DNA of 64,000 bases from positions 186,001 through 250,000 of the forward strand of contig NZ_WHNQ01000002.1 in assembly GCF_009362785.1 (NCBI RefSeq). The letters are read 5' to 3'. The notes under the pieces are model-generated. The model ran no database searches, was not told where the DNA came from, and saw only the letters and a list, made by a program, of their open reading frames with translations. Position 1 is the first letter of the stretch. Each line of letters opens with the position of its first letter. Of this stretch, positions 55,195-64,000 are shown one piece after another. Both the position numbers and the translations under genes were made by a program. This stretch comes from Paraburkholderia atlantica (GTDB taxonomy: Bacteria; Pseudomonadota; Gammaproteobacteria; Burkholderiales; Burkholderiaceae).

Positions 55195-56604
55195 TTATTG
55201 AACGTCTTCTTCGCGCATGCGATTGCGGAACGCTTCGCGCGAACGCAGCGACGCGGCACTCGGCCGGCTCGCCGGCGCAGGCGCGGAAGCGGCGGGGCCA
55301 GATGCGCCCTCGGCGGCGGAGCCCGCCGCGGCACCGGTCTCAGCGGCCGACGCGGCTGACGGCGCAGCCGCACTCGCCGCTTGCGGCGCGCCCGCGACAG
55401 CAGGACCCGAAGCGGCGGCGCCCGCCGCGGCGGCCTGACGTTCGCGGTTCTGCTCGACGAGCCTGTCGAGCGGTAGATACAGCACGTTGTTGCCGTTCTT
55501 CGCGTCGACGAACACCTTGGTCGCGTTCGCGTAAATCTGCTGCATGGTTTCCATGTACAGGCGGAAGCGCACGAGCGCCGGCGCCTTCGCGTATTGCGCG
55601 TAGACCTGCTTGAAGCGCTCCGCCTCGGCCTGCGCCTGCGCGACCACGGTCTGGCTGTAAGTCTTGGCTTCCTGCACCTGACGATCGACGTCGGCCTGCG
55701 CGCGCGGCACGAGATCGGCGGCATAAGCCTGCGCATCGCGTTTCAAGCGTTCGTTTTCGTCGTGCACCTTCGCGGCGTCGGCGAACGCGGGTTGCACCTG
55801 CTCGGGCACCTGTACGCTCTGAATCGTCACACCCGTGACCCCCAGACCGGACTGATACTGGTCGAGCGATTGCTGGATCGACGCGATCAGCTGCTGGCGC
55901 AGTGTTTCGTGATCCTGATCGAGAATATCGCTGGTGCTGTGCGCGCCGACGATGCCGCGCACCGCCGCCTGCGCGGCATGCATCACGCTCTGATCGGGAT
56001 CGACGCTGCGAAACAGGAAGTCGTTGGGCTTGCGGACCTGGTACTGCACGGCGAAGCGCACGTCGACGATGTCGCCGTCGTGCGTGAGCATCGATGCGTC
56101 CTTTACGTTCGCGAGACGCACCACATTGCTACGGCCGATCTCGACCTGGCGGATCTGGCCGACGTTGACGAACTCGTGGGACTCGAACGGATACGGCAGA
56201 CGCCAGTGCACGCCCTGCGCCGCGGTATAGCGATACTTGCCGAACTGCAGCACGACCGCCGCCTGGCCATCCTGCACGACGAACACGCCGCTGCCGAGAT
56301 AGATTGCGATCAGCACGCCGATCACGATGCCGACGCCGATGCGCGCGCCGCGGCCGTTGTCCGGACGGCCACCGCCGCCGACACCGCCGCCGCCCTTGCG
56401 CCCGAAAATCCGGGACAGACGGCGATTGAAATCGCGCCACATTTCGTCGAGATCGGGCGGACCTTCACCGTCGCGCCCCGGTCGCTTCGGATCGTTCGGC
56501 CGTTGCCGGTCGCCGTTGCCGTCGCCCCGGCCCCAACGCGGATCGTTCAGTGAAAGCAAGGCGCGCATACGCAGCCAGATACTCCGCTCGTTGTAATCGT
56601 TCAC
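55195..56604 (-). CDS. hflK: HflK, regulator of FtsH protease
   Basis: This 469-residue protein has a Gly-rich cytoplasmic N-terminal region (RKGGGGVGGGGRPDNGRGAR), one membrane helix (VGIVIGVLIAIYLGSGVFVV), the SPFH/band 7 domain (WRLPYPFESHEFVNV, VQYQVRKPNDFLFRSVDPDQ) and a coiled coil. The C-terminal 80 residues are low-complexity Ala/Ser/Pro, longer than in E. coli HflK. The start is a GTG at 56604, with a weak site upstream. It works with HflC. Confidence 0.95.
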   Translation of the reverse strand: MNDYNERSIWLRMRALLSLNDPRWGRGDGNGDRQRPNDPKRPGRDGEGPPDLDEMWRDFNRRLSRIFGRKGGGGVGGGGRPDNGRGARIGVGIVIGVLIAIYLGSGVFVVQDGQAAVVLQFGKYRYTAAQGVHWRLPYPFESHEFVNVGQIRQVEIGRSNVVRLANVKDASMLTHDGDIVDVRFAVQYQVRKPNDFLFRSVDPDQSVMHAAQAAVRGIVGAHSTSDILDQDHETLRQQLIASIQQSLDQYQSGLGVTGVTIQSVQVPEQVQPAFADAAKVHDENERLKRDAQAYAADLVPRAQADVDRQVQEAKTYSQTVVAQAQAEAERFKQVYAQYAKAPALVRFRLYMETMQQIYANATKVFVDAKNGNNVLYLPLDRLVEQNRERQAAAAGAAASGPAVAGAPQAASAAAPSAASAAETGAAAGSAAEGASGPAASAPAPASRPSAASLRSREAFRNRMREEDVQ

Positions 56605-56653
56605 CTGTGTTCGTTCACCAGAGTAGACAGCGGGTCAGTGCAATTGGAACGGG

Positions 56654-57868
56654 TCAGTGCCCGAGTTCTGGAATCTTGTGGTCTTCGCGCAGTTGCGCCG
56701 AGCGGTCGTCTTGCGACGCATCGAGCGGCATGTCGGCAAGCGGTTCGGCTGTAGCGATTTCAGCGATGGCAGCGCGCAACGCATCCAGCCCCTGCCCGGT
56801 GCGCGCGCTCAAAAAGACGCGCGAAATATTACCATACTCGTCCCGCTCGACCGCGTCCCCACGGGCCGCCAGTTCTGGCACCGCATCTATCTTGTTGAAC
56901 ACGAGGACCTGACGGATCGTGTCCGCGCCGATCGCGTGCAACACCTCGTTCACCTGATCGATCTGATCGAGCCGCACCGCGCTCGATGCATCGACGACAT
57001 GCAGCAACAGGTCCGCGTGAATGGTTTCCTCGAGCGTCGCGCGAAACGCCGCGACGAGCTGATGCGGCAGTTCGCGGATGAAACCGACGGTATCGGACAC
57101 CACTACCTGCCCCGCTTCGTCGCCGAGATACACGCGCCGCGAGGTGGTATCGAGCGTCGCGAACAACTGGTCGGCGGCATACGCCTGCGCCTTGGTAAGA
57201 GCGTTGAAGAGCGTCGATTTTCCCGCGTTCGTATAGCCGACGAGCGACACCGACATCGTCTGGTTGCGATTACGCGCGCGGCGCTGCGTGCCGTGCTGGC
57301 GGCGCAGCTTGTCGAGGCGGATCTTCAGCGCCTTGATGCGCTCGCCGATCAGCCGGCGGTCGGTTTCGAGCTGCGTTTCACCCGGACCGCGCAAACCGAT
57401 CCCGCCCTTCTGACGTTCGAGGTGGGTCCACGCGCGAATCAGCCGCGTCGACAGATATTGCAACTGCGCGAGTTCGACCTGCAGCTTGCCTTCGTGGCTG
57501 CGCGCGCGCTGCGCAAAAATGTCGAGGATCAAACTGGTGCGATCGACCACGCGCCGATTAAGCGCCCGCTCCAGATTGCGCTGCTGCGCAGGCGCCAGAG
57601 CATGGTTGAAGATCACGAGTTCGATGTCGTTCGTTTCACAGGCAAGGCGCAATTCTTCGGCCTTGCCGCTGCCGACGAACATCTTCGCGTCGGGACTGGA
57701 ACGGCGTCCGGTGAGAGTGACTACGGGATTCGCGCCCGCGCTTTGCGCGAGCAGGCTGAGTTCTTCGAGACTGGCTTCGAAATCGATCTTGCCGAAGTCG
57801 ATGCCAACGAGCGCTGCATTGATCAAATTGGAGGGTATCAAAATGACGCGGCCGGGAGTGATCGCCAA
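56654..57868 (-). CDS. hflX: GTPase HflX
   Basis: This is a ribosome-associated GTPase of up to 404 residues that splits stalled ribosomes in stress. The N-terminal HflX domain (GSGKAEELRLACETNDIELV, RTSLILDIFAQRARSHEGKL) is followed by the linker GGIGLRGPGETQLETDRR and the G domain with VSLVGYTNAGKSTLFNAL, DTVGFIRELPHQLVAAFRAT and NKIDAV. The exact start is uncertain: the frame opens with TTG at 57868, but the family N-terminus matches a TTG at 57826 (then INAALVGIDFGK), and neither has a good ribosome-binding site. It lies about 30 bp after hfq. Confidence 0.95.
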   Translation of the reverse strand: MAITPGRVILIPSNLINAALVGIDFGKIDFEASLEELSLLAQSAGANPVVTLTGRRSSPDAKMFVGSGKAEELRLACETNDIELVIFNHALAPAQQRNLERALNRRVVDRTSLILDIFAQRARSHEGKLQVELAQLQYLSTRLIRAWTHLERQKGGIGLRGPGETQLETDRRLIGERIKALKIRLDKLRRQHGTQRRARNRNQTMSVSLVGYTNAGKSTLFNALTKAQAYAADQLFATLDTTSRRVYLGDEAGQVVVSDTVGFIRELPHQLVAAFRATLEETIHADLLLHVVDASSAVRLDQIDQVNEVLHAIGADTIRQVLVFNKIDAVPELAARGDAVERDEYGNISRVFLSARTGQGLDALRAAIAEIATAEPLADMPLDASQDDRSAQLREDHKIPELGH

Positions 57869-57898
57869 CGGGCGACGCTGTGCCGGCCGCGGCGAGGG

Positions 57899-58135
57899 TT
57901 AGGACTGTTCGGAATCCGGGTGGAAATTCACCGGACGGGCCGGCACGACCGTCGAAATGGCGTGCTTATAGACCATCTGGGTGACCGTATTCCGGAGCAA
58001 CACGACGTACTGGTCGAACGATTCGATGTTCCCTTGAAGCTTGATGCCGTTGACCAGGTAGATCGACACCGGCACATGCTCTTTACGCAGTGCGTTCAAA
58101 AACGGGTCTTGTAACAATTGCCCTTTGTTGCTCAT
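57899..58135 (-). CDS. hfq: RNA chaperone Hfq
   Basis: This 78-residue Sm-like protein forms a hexameric ring that pairs small RNAs with mRNAs. It has the Sm1 motif region ([20 protein letters not shown]) and the Sm2 motif [10 protein letters not shown], both intact. The C-terminal tail is short (about 12 residues after the core), as in betaproteobacteria. The ATG at 58135 has GGAG 6 nt upstream. A 175-bp gap to der upstream gives room for its own promoter; a TATAGT -10-like box with no clear -35 is seen there. Confidence 0.97.
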   Translation of the reverse strand: MSNKGQLLQDPFLNALRKEHVPVSIYLVNGIKLQGNIESFDQYVVLLRNTVTQMVYKHAISTVVPARPVNFHPDSEQS

Positions 58136-58310
58136 AGCAAACTCCGTATTTTTTTGCAGGTTGACTGAATTGACGGCGAAGAAAAAGAGATCCGCCACCA
58201 ACCGCTACACTATAGCTGATTTTCATTTCGACGCGCGGGCCCGGGACCCCCGGCCAAACCCAACGTACATGCGGGTTTCAGCCCTGGCTTAAGACCCGCT
58301 TCAGCGTGCT

Positions 58311-59648
58311 TCAGCCTTTGTCCGCGTAGGGGTTCGTCGACGATCTGAACTCTATTCGCAATGGAGTCCCCGTCAGCTTGAAAGTTTCCCGGAAGCGATT
58401 TTCGAGGTACCGCTTATACGTGTCGGTGATCGCGTCGAGCGCATTGCCGTGAATCACGATAATCGGCGGATTTTGGCCGCCCTGGTGTGCATAACGCAGC
58501 TTCGGACGCACTGGGCCGCGGCGGCGCGGCTGCTGGAATTCCACCGCCTCGATCAGCGCGCGCGTCAGCTTCGGCGTCGGCAGCTTCGACATCGCGGCCG
58601 TGTACGCGTCGTCGACCGAACGCATCAGCGGCCCAATTCCGGTTTTTTCCGCGGCGGAAATGAAATGGAATTTGGCGAAGTCCAGAAATTTTAGTTTGCG
58701 TTCGAGGTCGGCTTTGGTGCGCTCGCGCACATGCGGATCAAGGCCATCCCATTTGTTCACGCCAACCACCAGCGCGCGGCCCTGCTCGACGACGAAGCCG
58801 GCGATGTGCGCATCCTGATCCGAAATGTCCTGACGCGCGTCGAGCAGCAGGATCACGACGTTCGCATCGGAGATCGACTGCAGCGTCTTCACGACCGAGA
58901 ACTTTTCGATCGCCTCGAACACCTTGCCGCGACGGCGCAGGCCGGCCGTGTCGATCAGCGTATACGGCTTGCCGTTACGTTCGAAATCGACGTAGATCGA
59001 GTCGCGCGTAGTGCCAGGCATGTCGAACGCGATCACGCGTTCTTCGCCGACCAGCGCATTGATCAGCGTCGATTTGCCGACGTTCGGGCGGCCGACGATC
59101 GCGATCTTCACGCCGCGCGCTTCCTTGTCTTCCTCGCTCTCTTCCGGCTGACCGGCATACGCGACTTCGAGCGCCTCGTTGATCATGTCGGTGACGCCGT
59201 CGCCGTGCGCGGCCGAGATCGCGCGCGGGTCGCCGAGGCCGAGCTCGTAGAAGTCGGCCGCGACGTTGGTGTACTTCATGCCCTCGGCCTTGTTGACGAC
59301 GAGGAAGATTGGCCTGCCGACCTTGCGCAGATAGTCGGCGATCGACTTGTCCTGCGGCGCGAGACCGTTGCGGCCATCGACGATGAACACGACGACGTCC
59401 GACTCCTCGACCGCCTGGCGGGTCTGGCGCGCCATCTCATGCAGGATGCCGTCTTTGGCGACCGGCTCGAAGCCGCCGGTATCGACGACCAGATAAGGCC
59501 GCTCGCCGGTGCGTCCTTCGCCGTAGTGGCGATCGCGCGTTAGACCGGGCAGGTCGGCAACAAGCGCGTCACGCGAACGCGTGAGGCGGTTGAACAGCGT
59601 GGATTTCCCCACATTGGGGCGCCCAACGAGGGCAATAACGGGTTTCAT
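58311..59648 (-). CDS. der: GTPase Der (EngA), ribosome biogenesis
   Basis: This 445-residue protein has two tandem GTPase domains, each with a P-loop ([13 protein letters not shown] and [13 protein letters not shown]), switch regions and NKxD-type motifs (VNKAEG in the first, VNKWDG in the second). A C-terminal KH-like domain with [20 protein letters not shown] follows. The TKAD-like specificity motif of the first domain is replaced by NKAEG, which is usual for Der. It acts in 50S ribosomal subunit assembly. It is separated from bamB by a terminator, so it has its own transcription start. Confidence 0.97.
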   Translation of the reverse strand: MKPVIALVGRPNVGKSTLFNRLTRSRDALVADLPGLTRDRHYGEGRTGERPYLVVDTGGFEPVAKDGILHEMARQTRQAVEESDVVVFIVDGRNGLAPQDKSIADYLRKVGRPIFLVVNKAEGMKYTNVAADFYELGLGDPRAISAAHGDGVTDMINEALEVAYAGQPEESEEDKEARGVKIAIVGRPNVGKSTLINALVGEERVIAFDMPGTTRDSIYVDFERNGKPYTLIDTAGLRRRGKVFEAIEKFSVVKTLQSISDANVVILLLDARQDISDQDAHIAGFVVEQGRALVVGVNKWDGLDPHVRERTKADLERKLKFLDFAKFHFISAAEKTGIGPLMRSVDDAYTAAMSKLPTPKLTRALIEAVEFQQPRRRGPVRPKLRYAHQGGQNPPIIVIHGNALDAITDTYKRYLENRFRETFKLTGTPLRIEFRSSTNPYADKG

Positions 59649-60061
59649 CTGATGTTGTTCACGGTGAAACGCGGGATCGCAATCGATCGCGCGCGTAGCG
59701 ACGCCAGGCAGCCGCCACGCGGCGGCGTTTTGACGAAATTATCACGAATTCAGCCTGCTCCGGATGCGCGATCGATACGCGCACCCAGGCGGACGGGAGT
59801 GGGCTGCACAGACGCCATCGGAGGTCGCCTGCTTCAGATCGGGCTGCTCGACGGCTGACGCTCGCGTGCGAGCGCGCTGGGGTTCGCAAAGCCGCCGACC
59901 AAGCGCACGCGCCGCCTTCGATGCCGGCGGGTGCAGCTTCGATCCGGCTTGCCGGACCAACCCGTCCGGCGATCTTTTTATTGAGCCTGCCCGATCACGC
60001 GACGGACGGAGTGGCAACCCGACGCAGGAGCCGTGCGCCAAAGCCCATGCAGACTTCAATT
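59649..60061. other. Long intergenic region between bamB and der, no gene recognised
   Basis: About 410 bp lie between the bamB terminator and the der start, the largest gap in an otherwise tight block. The short open frames are Arg/Ala-rich shadows without ribosome-binding sites. The promoter of der must be here. The part around 59720-59760 is relatively AT-rich (GACGAAATTATCACGAATTC). I see no recognisable small RNA or repeat. Confidence 0.5.
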
Positions 60062-60096
60062 AAAAAGCGCGCGGCCGGCAAAGCCGGCCTGCGCGC
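60062..60096 (-). terminator. Rho-independent terminator of bamB
   Basis: A stem of about 13 bp (GCGCGCGGCCGGC at 60067-60079 pairing with GCCGGCCTGCGCGC at 60083-60096, one bulge) with AAA loop is followed on the minus strand by TTTTTAAT. It lies just after the bamB stop. Confidence 0.88.
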
Positions 60097-60114
60097 GTGA
60101 CATCACTACAGCGA

Positions 60115-61260
60115 TCAGCGCGGACGATAGCCGAACAGGCCGCCATCGCGCGTCTGTACGACCAGCGTGTCGCCGGCCAGCACCGGCGCCGCGGTGATCG
60201 CGCTGCCGTCGGTCTTGACCCGCGCGACGAGCGCGCCGTCGGCGGTCGACAGGAAATGCACGAAGCCTTGGTAGTCGCCGAACACGGCCGCGCGGCCGAG
60301 CAGCATCGGCACGCTCAGTTCGCGGTTCTTCAGGGCCTCGTTCTTCCACAGCACCGAACCGTTGTTCACGTCGAACGCGGACACGACTGACCAGTCGTCG
60401 GCGGCGACCACGCTGCGCTCATCCTGGGCGAGGCCACTCGTGCTCGAGAACGGCTTGCCCCACAGCGCGCGGCCCGAGTTCGCGTCGAAACAGCCAATCT
60501 GGCCCTGGAACGTCACCGCGCACGTCTCCGAACCCACCAGCGTGGGCGGGCCAGTCACGTCGTTGATACGCTCAACCTCGGTCACGCCCTTCGGATAAGA
60601 CACCGGCGTCTGCCAGTAGGCGTCGCCCGTCTGCAGATTGATAGCGGCGAACGAACCGCCCGGGAAGCCGGCCAGCACCGCGGCATCGCCCGCGAACGTC
60701 ATGCCCGACGACACGCGCAGGTTCAACGGCACCGCGCGGTTGCGGAAGTTCCACTTCTGCTCGCCGGTTTGCGCGTTGAACGCAACGATCTGGCCGTCGA
60801 TCGTGCGCACGACCACGAGACCGTTGCCGACGAGCGGCGGCGAAATGATCTCGCCCGGCGCCTTCGCGGTCCACAGCTCCTTGCCGTCCGCGCCGAGCAC
60901 GTACACGTCGCCCTTCAGGCCGCCGACCGCGGTGAGTGTGCCATCGCTGCCGACGCCCGCCGACAGATCGTCATGCAGCTTGACGCGCCACACGTCCTTG
61001 CCGGTTTGCGCGTCGATCTTGGCGACCGTGCCGTTCGTGCCCGCAGCGTACACGGCATTGCCGACCGCAACCGGCGAGAACATGTAGCGGCCCGCCTTGC
61101 CAACGCTGGCCGACCAGGACTGCTGCACGTCGAGCACGGGTTTGAACTCGGTGAGCGGCGTCGGCACACGGCGCTCGTCTTTCGTGGATGAGCAAGCCGC
61201 CAGCGTCAGAACGGTCATCGCACAGATAACGGGCACGGCGTAACGTTTCAGCAGATTCAT
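60115..61260 (-). CDS. bamB: Outer-membrane protein assembly factor BamB
   Basis: This 381-residue lipoprotein has a signal with a lipobox (TVLTLAAC, Cys23), followed by an eight-bladed beta-propeller with PQQ-like repeats (AKIDAQTGKDVWRVKL, VAFNAQTGEQKWNF, AAINLQTGDAYWQTPV). It is part of the BAM complex that inserts outer-membrane proteins such as the porin at 11794. The ATG at 61260 places the lipobox correctly; a start 15 nt upstream in frame is possible. It lies 78 bp after the yfgM-like gene. Confidence 0.96.
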   Translation of the reverse strand: MNLLKRYAVPVICAMTVLTLAACSSTKDERRVPTPLTEFKPVLDVQQSWSASVGKAGRYMFSPVAVGNAVYAAGTNGTVAKIDAQTGKDVWRVKLHDDLSAGVGSDGTLTAVGGLKGDVYVLGADGKELWTAKAPGEIISPPLVGNGLVVVRTIDGQIVAFNAQTGEQKWNFRNRAVPLNLRVSSGMTFAGDAAVLAGFPGGSFAAINLQTGDAYWQTPVSYPKGVTEVERINDVTGPPTLVGSETCAVTFQGQIGCFDANSGRALWGKPFSSTSGLAQDERSVVAADDWSVVSAFDVNNGSVLWKNEALKNRELSVPMLLGRAAVFGDYQGFVHFLSTADGALVARVKTDGSAITAAPVLAGDTLVVQTRDGGLFGYRPR

Positions 61261-61338
61261 CGGTGGACGAAGCATTCAGGAAATGGATTAAAGGAGACCG
61301 TCTTGCGGTCGTGGCTCGCGGCGCTCCGCGCGGGACGC

Positions 61339-61968
61339 TCAGCCGCCAAGCGCATCCAGCTTGAACTGGATCAGTTGGCGCGCCGAACTGTCGCTCTTCG
61401 ACAGCGAGTCGAGCGCGAGCTCGTAGGCTGCGCGCGCGTCGTCGCGCTTGCCCTGGGCGGCGAGCAGGTCGCCGCGGCGGTCCGCCACAACGCCCTTGAA
61501 GGCATCGGATTGCGGCTCGGCCAGCAGCGCGAGGCCCTGGTCGTAGGCCTTGTCGTCGAGCAGCAGCGATGCCATGCGAAGCTTCGCGATCTGCTTGAAC
61601 TCGTCGTCTTTTGCGTGATCGATCGCCCACTGCAGTTGCGCCTTCGCGCCGGCTTCGTCGCCGGCGGCGTAGAGCGCTTTGGCGGCGCCGAGCGCGGTCA
61701 TCTGAGCGTAGGCGGTGCGGCCGAACTTGTCTTCCATGTCGGCGGCGACGCGTGCAATCTGCGCCTTGTCGCCGGTTGCCGTGGCTTGTTGAACCTGGTC
61801 ATACAGCACCGCGGCTTCCGCGGCCTGACGACGCTGCCAGAAATTCCAGCCATTCCAGCTCGCGCCTGCCAACAACGCCACCAGCACGATCCACGTGGTC
61901 GCATTGCCCCACTGATTCCACCATGCCTTCAGACTTTCAATCGATTCTTGTTCGTCGTGGTAACTCAT
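61339..61968 (-). CDS. yfgM: YfgM-family tetratricopeptide protein, SecYEG ancillary subunit
   Basis: This 209-residue protein has a cytoplasmic N-terminus (MSYHDEQESIESLKAWWNQW), one membrane helix (ATTWIVLVALLAGASWNGWN) and a periplasmic domain of TPR-like helices. YfgM in E. coli sits at the Sec translocon with PpiD and receives secreted proteins. The place between hisS and bamB is the usual one. The gap to hisS is 66 bp. Confidence 0.92.
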   Translation of the reverse strand: MSYHDEQESIESLKAWWNQWGNATTWIVLVALLAGASWNGWNFWQRRQAAEAAVLYDQVQQATATGDKAQIARVAADMEDKFGRTAYAQMTALGAAKALYAAGDEAGAKAQLQWAIDHAKDDEFKQIAKLRMASLLLDDKAYDQGLALLAEPQSDAFKGVVADRRGDLLAAQGKRDDARAAYELALDSLSKSDSSARQLIQFKLDALGG

Positions 61969-62034
61969 TGCCCGGCGATTTCCTCATTCTTGCTAGGTGT
62001 GCGTGTCGAGCCAACCGGCTCGACGACATCGCGA

Positions 62035-63375
62035 TCAGTCGTCGCCGTCTTCGGCGGATGCAACCATCGCATTGATTAGATATTCGGTCAAGTCTTCGGC
62101 AGGCACGTTCTGTTGCTCGTTCTTACCGCCATGGGCTTGGGTATCGCGCAGCGGTTTCACGCCGACCGTGCCATTGGCGATCTCGTCCTCGCCGAGCACG
62201 ACCGCAAACGCGGCGCCGCTCGCGTCGGCGCGCTTCATCTGCGACTTGAAGCTTGCCGACTGACCGTCCGCGCTGCAATGCAGTATCACGTCGAGACCGG
62301 TATCGCGCAGACGCTCGGCGATGATGAAAGCCTGCTTGCGCGCGGCGTCGCCCTGATGGACCACGTACACGTCGCAACCTTCGTCTTCCGGCACGAGCTG
62401 CTCTTCCTTCAGCAACTCGAGAATCCGCTCGATGCCCATCGCCCAGCCGCACGCGGCGGTGGGCTTGCCACCGAGCTGCTCGATCAGGGGATCGTAACGG
62501 CCGCCCGCCGCGACCGTGCCTTGCGCGCCGAGCTTGTCGGTCACCCACTCGAACACGGTCAGATTGTAGTAATCAAGACCGCGCACGAGACGCGGATTGA
62601 TCGTAAACGGAAGATTGTTGGCCTTCAGAAGACGCTGCAGACCTTCGAAGTGCGCGCGCGATTCTTCGCCGAGAAAGTCGATCAGCTTGGGCGCGTTCTG
62701 CGCGACTTCCTGCAGTGCGGGATTCTTCGTATCGAGCACGCGCAGCGGATTCGTGTATAGCCGGCGCTTCGCGTCTTCATCGAGCACGTCCATGTGCTTT
62801 TCGAGGTACGCGATCAGCTCGACGCGATGCGCGGCGCGCTCTTCAGCGAGACCCAACGAGTTGATTTCGAGCTTGATGCCGGTCAGGCCGAGGTCGTCCC
62901 ACAGACGCTGGCACATCATGATGATTTCCGCGTCCGCATCCGGACCCGCGAAGCCGAGCGCCTCGACACCGACCTGGTGGAACTGCCGATAACGGCCGCG
63001 CTGCGGACGCTCGTGACGGAACATCGGACCGATGTACCACAGGCGCTTCGGGCCGTCGTACAGCATGTTGTGCTCGATCGACGCGCGCACTACCGCCGCC
63101 GTGTTTTCCGGGCGCATCGTCAGGTTTTCGCCGTTCAATGCATCGGTGAAGCTGTACATCTCTTTTTCGACGATGTCGGTCACTTCGCCGATACCGCGTG
63201 TGAACAACTGCGTGTGCTCGACGATCGGCGTGCGGATATTCTGGTATCCGTACGAACGCAGCATCGACTTGACGGTGGTTTCGAAAAATTCCCAGAGCCC
63301 GGCTTCCTGCGGAAGGATGTCGTTCATGCCCTTCACGCCGGAAAGCTTCTCGAGCTTTTTCTTCTGTTCAGTCAT
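62035..63375 (-). CDS. hisS: Histidyl-tRNA synthetase
   Basis: This 446-residue class II synthetase charges tRNA-His. The N-terminal part [20 protein letters not shown] begins the family pattern, with motif 2 around [20 protein letters not shown] and the His-specific [17 protein letters not shown]. Motif 3 lies in [13 protein letters not shown], and the C-terminal anticodon-binding domain follows. Length is a little above E. coli HisRS (424 aa), due to a C-terminal tail of about 20 residues. It lies 21 bp after ispG. Confidence 0.97.
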   Translation of the reverse strand: MTEQKKKLEKLSGVKGMNDILPQEAGLWEFFETTVKSMLRSYGYQNIRTPIVEHTQLFTRGIGEVTDIVEKEMYSFTDALNGENLTMRPENTAAVVRASIEHNMLYDGPKRLWYIGPMFRHERPQRGRYRQFHQVGVEALGFAGPDADAEIIMMCQRLWDDLGLTGIKLEINSLGLAEERAAHRVELIAYLEKHMDVLDEDAKRRLYTNPLRVLDTKNPALQEVAQNAPKLIDFLGEESRAHFEGLQRLLKANNLPFTINPRLVRGLDYYNLTVFEWVTDKLGAQGTVAAGGRYDPLIEQLGGKPTAACGWAMGIERILELLKEEQLVPEDEGCDVYVVHQGDAARKQAFIIAERLRDTGLDVILHCSADGQSASFKSQMKRADASGAAFAVVLGEDEIANGTVGVKPLRDTQAHGGKNEQQNVPAEDLTEYLINAMVASAEDGDD

Positions 63376-63396
63376 CTGTGTTTCGATTGCCGATAT

Positions 63397-64000
63397 TTAG
63401 TTGAGCGCTTCGGCGCGGCCATAGCGGCGCTCGACGTAGTCGCTCACGATTTGCTGGAATTCTTGCGCGATGTTCTCGCCGCGCAGCGTCTTCACCTTCT
63501 CACCGTCGATGAACACCGGTGCGGCCGGGTTCTCGCCCGAGCCCGGCAGGCTGATGCCAATATTCGCCTGCTTCGACTCGCCCGGGCCGTTGACGATGCA
63601 GCCCATCACCGCGACGTGCATCTGCTCGACGCCGGGATACTGGTCACGCCACACCGGCATCTGCTGACGCAGATAGGTCTGAATTTGCGACGCGAGTTCC
63701 TGGAACAGCGTGCTCGTGGTGCGGCCGCACCCCGGGCACGCGATCACCATCGGCGTGAACGAGCGCAAGCCCATGGTCTGCAGGATTTCCTGACCGACGA
63801 TCACTTCGCCGGTGCGCGACGCGCCGGGTTCCGGCGTCAGCGAAATACGGATCGTGTCGCCGATGCCCTGCTGCAACAGAACCGACAGCGCCGCAGTCGA
63901 CGCGACGATGCCCTTCGAGCCCATGCCTGCTTCGGTCAGGCCCAGGTGCAGCGCGAAATCGCAACGCCGCGCGAGTTCGCGGTACACGGCGATCAGATCC
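63397..64000 (-). CDS. ispG: 4-hydroxy-3-methylbut-2-enyl diphosphate synthase, C-terminal part
   Basis: Partial: the frame is open to the window edge, and about 200 C-terminal residues are visible. IspG makes the penultimate intermediate of the MEP isoprenoid pathway. The visible part has [20 protein letters not shown] from the barrel, and the iron-sulfur domain with [12 protein letters not shown] and [11 protein letters not shown], giving the three Cys that hold the [4Fe-4S] cluster. The end EVERRYGR-like tail is normal. It is the first visible gene of the hisS-yfgM-bamB block. Confidence 0.95.
   Translation of the reverse strand, partial: DLIAVYRELARRCDFALHLGLTEAGMGSKGIVASTAALSVLLQQGIGDTIRISLTPEPGASRTGEVIVGQEILQTMGLRSFTPMVIACPGCGRTTSTLFQELASQIQTYLRQQMPVWRDQYPGVEQMHVAVMGCIVNGPGESKQANIGISLPGSGENPAAPVFIDGEKVKTLRGENIAQEFQQIVSDYVERRYGRAEALN

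Overview
The window looks like core chromosome of a Burkholderiales bacterium, most likely Paraburkholderia or Burkholderia sensu lato. This rests on the high GC content, OmpC-like porin, divergent metabolic blocks, and two gene orders known from that group: cysS-alkA-accA-tilS-lysC-tRNA-Ser, and ispG-hisS-yfgM-bamB-der-hfq-hflX-hflK-hflC-DUF2065-hisZ-purA-phosphoribosyltransferase. The species assignment is inference; no 16S or comparable marker is present. I found about 50 protein genes, one tRNA gene, and no IS element, phage, CRISPR array or integrase.

Bases 1-7500: the 3' end of a patatin-like lipase gene, a secreted NlpC/P60 peptidase with a near-consensus sigma-70 promoter, a complete yejABEF peptide importer operon, and a small Pro/Tyr-rich secreted protein. 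Bases 7500-13000: a plus-strand carbohydrate locus with an ExuT-like hexuronate transporter, a GH31 glycoside hydrolase and an outer-membrane porin, preceded by a long intergenic region with GAACA/TGTTC inverted repeats. Bases 13100-19640: a minus-strand chaperone-usher pilus locus (pilin, chaperone, usher, a small unknown secreted protein, tip adhesin) with an RcsB-like regulator upstream whose receiver domain lacks one of the usual acidic residues. This is the most accessory-looking part of the window, and the regulator and flanking DNA are visibly less GC-rich.

Bases 20200-28400: tRNA-Ser(GCU) with its own promoter and terminator, then lysC, tilS, accA, an AlkA-type glycosylase with a histone-H1-like tail, cysS, and a divergent TPR protein gene. 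Bases 28400-41300: ppiA, ppiB, lpxH, cysE, trmJ, suhB, lplT, mutS, a divergent metallophosphoesterase that overlaps mutS and slyD, slyD, and the ribosomal oxygenase roxA. Bases 41300-50500: a small lipoprotein with an 18-bp tandem repeat, a DinG/YoaA helicase, a DUF465 protein, a secreted coiled-coil protein with 28-residue repeats, tex and kup. Bases 50500-64000: the long housekeeping block listed above, all on the minus strand.

I did not find a clear new multi-gene system. The best leads are the pilus locus with its degenerate RcsB-like regulator and unknown 94-residue protein, the ExuT/GH31/porin locus with its candidate operator, the possible link between NlpC/P60 and YejABEF in murein-peptide salvage, and several secreted or tailed proteins with low-complexity repeats.
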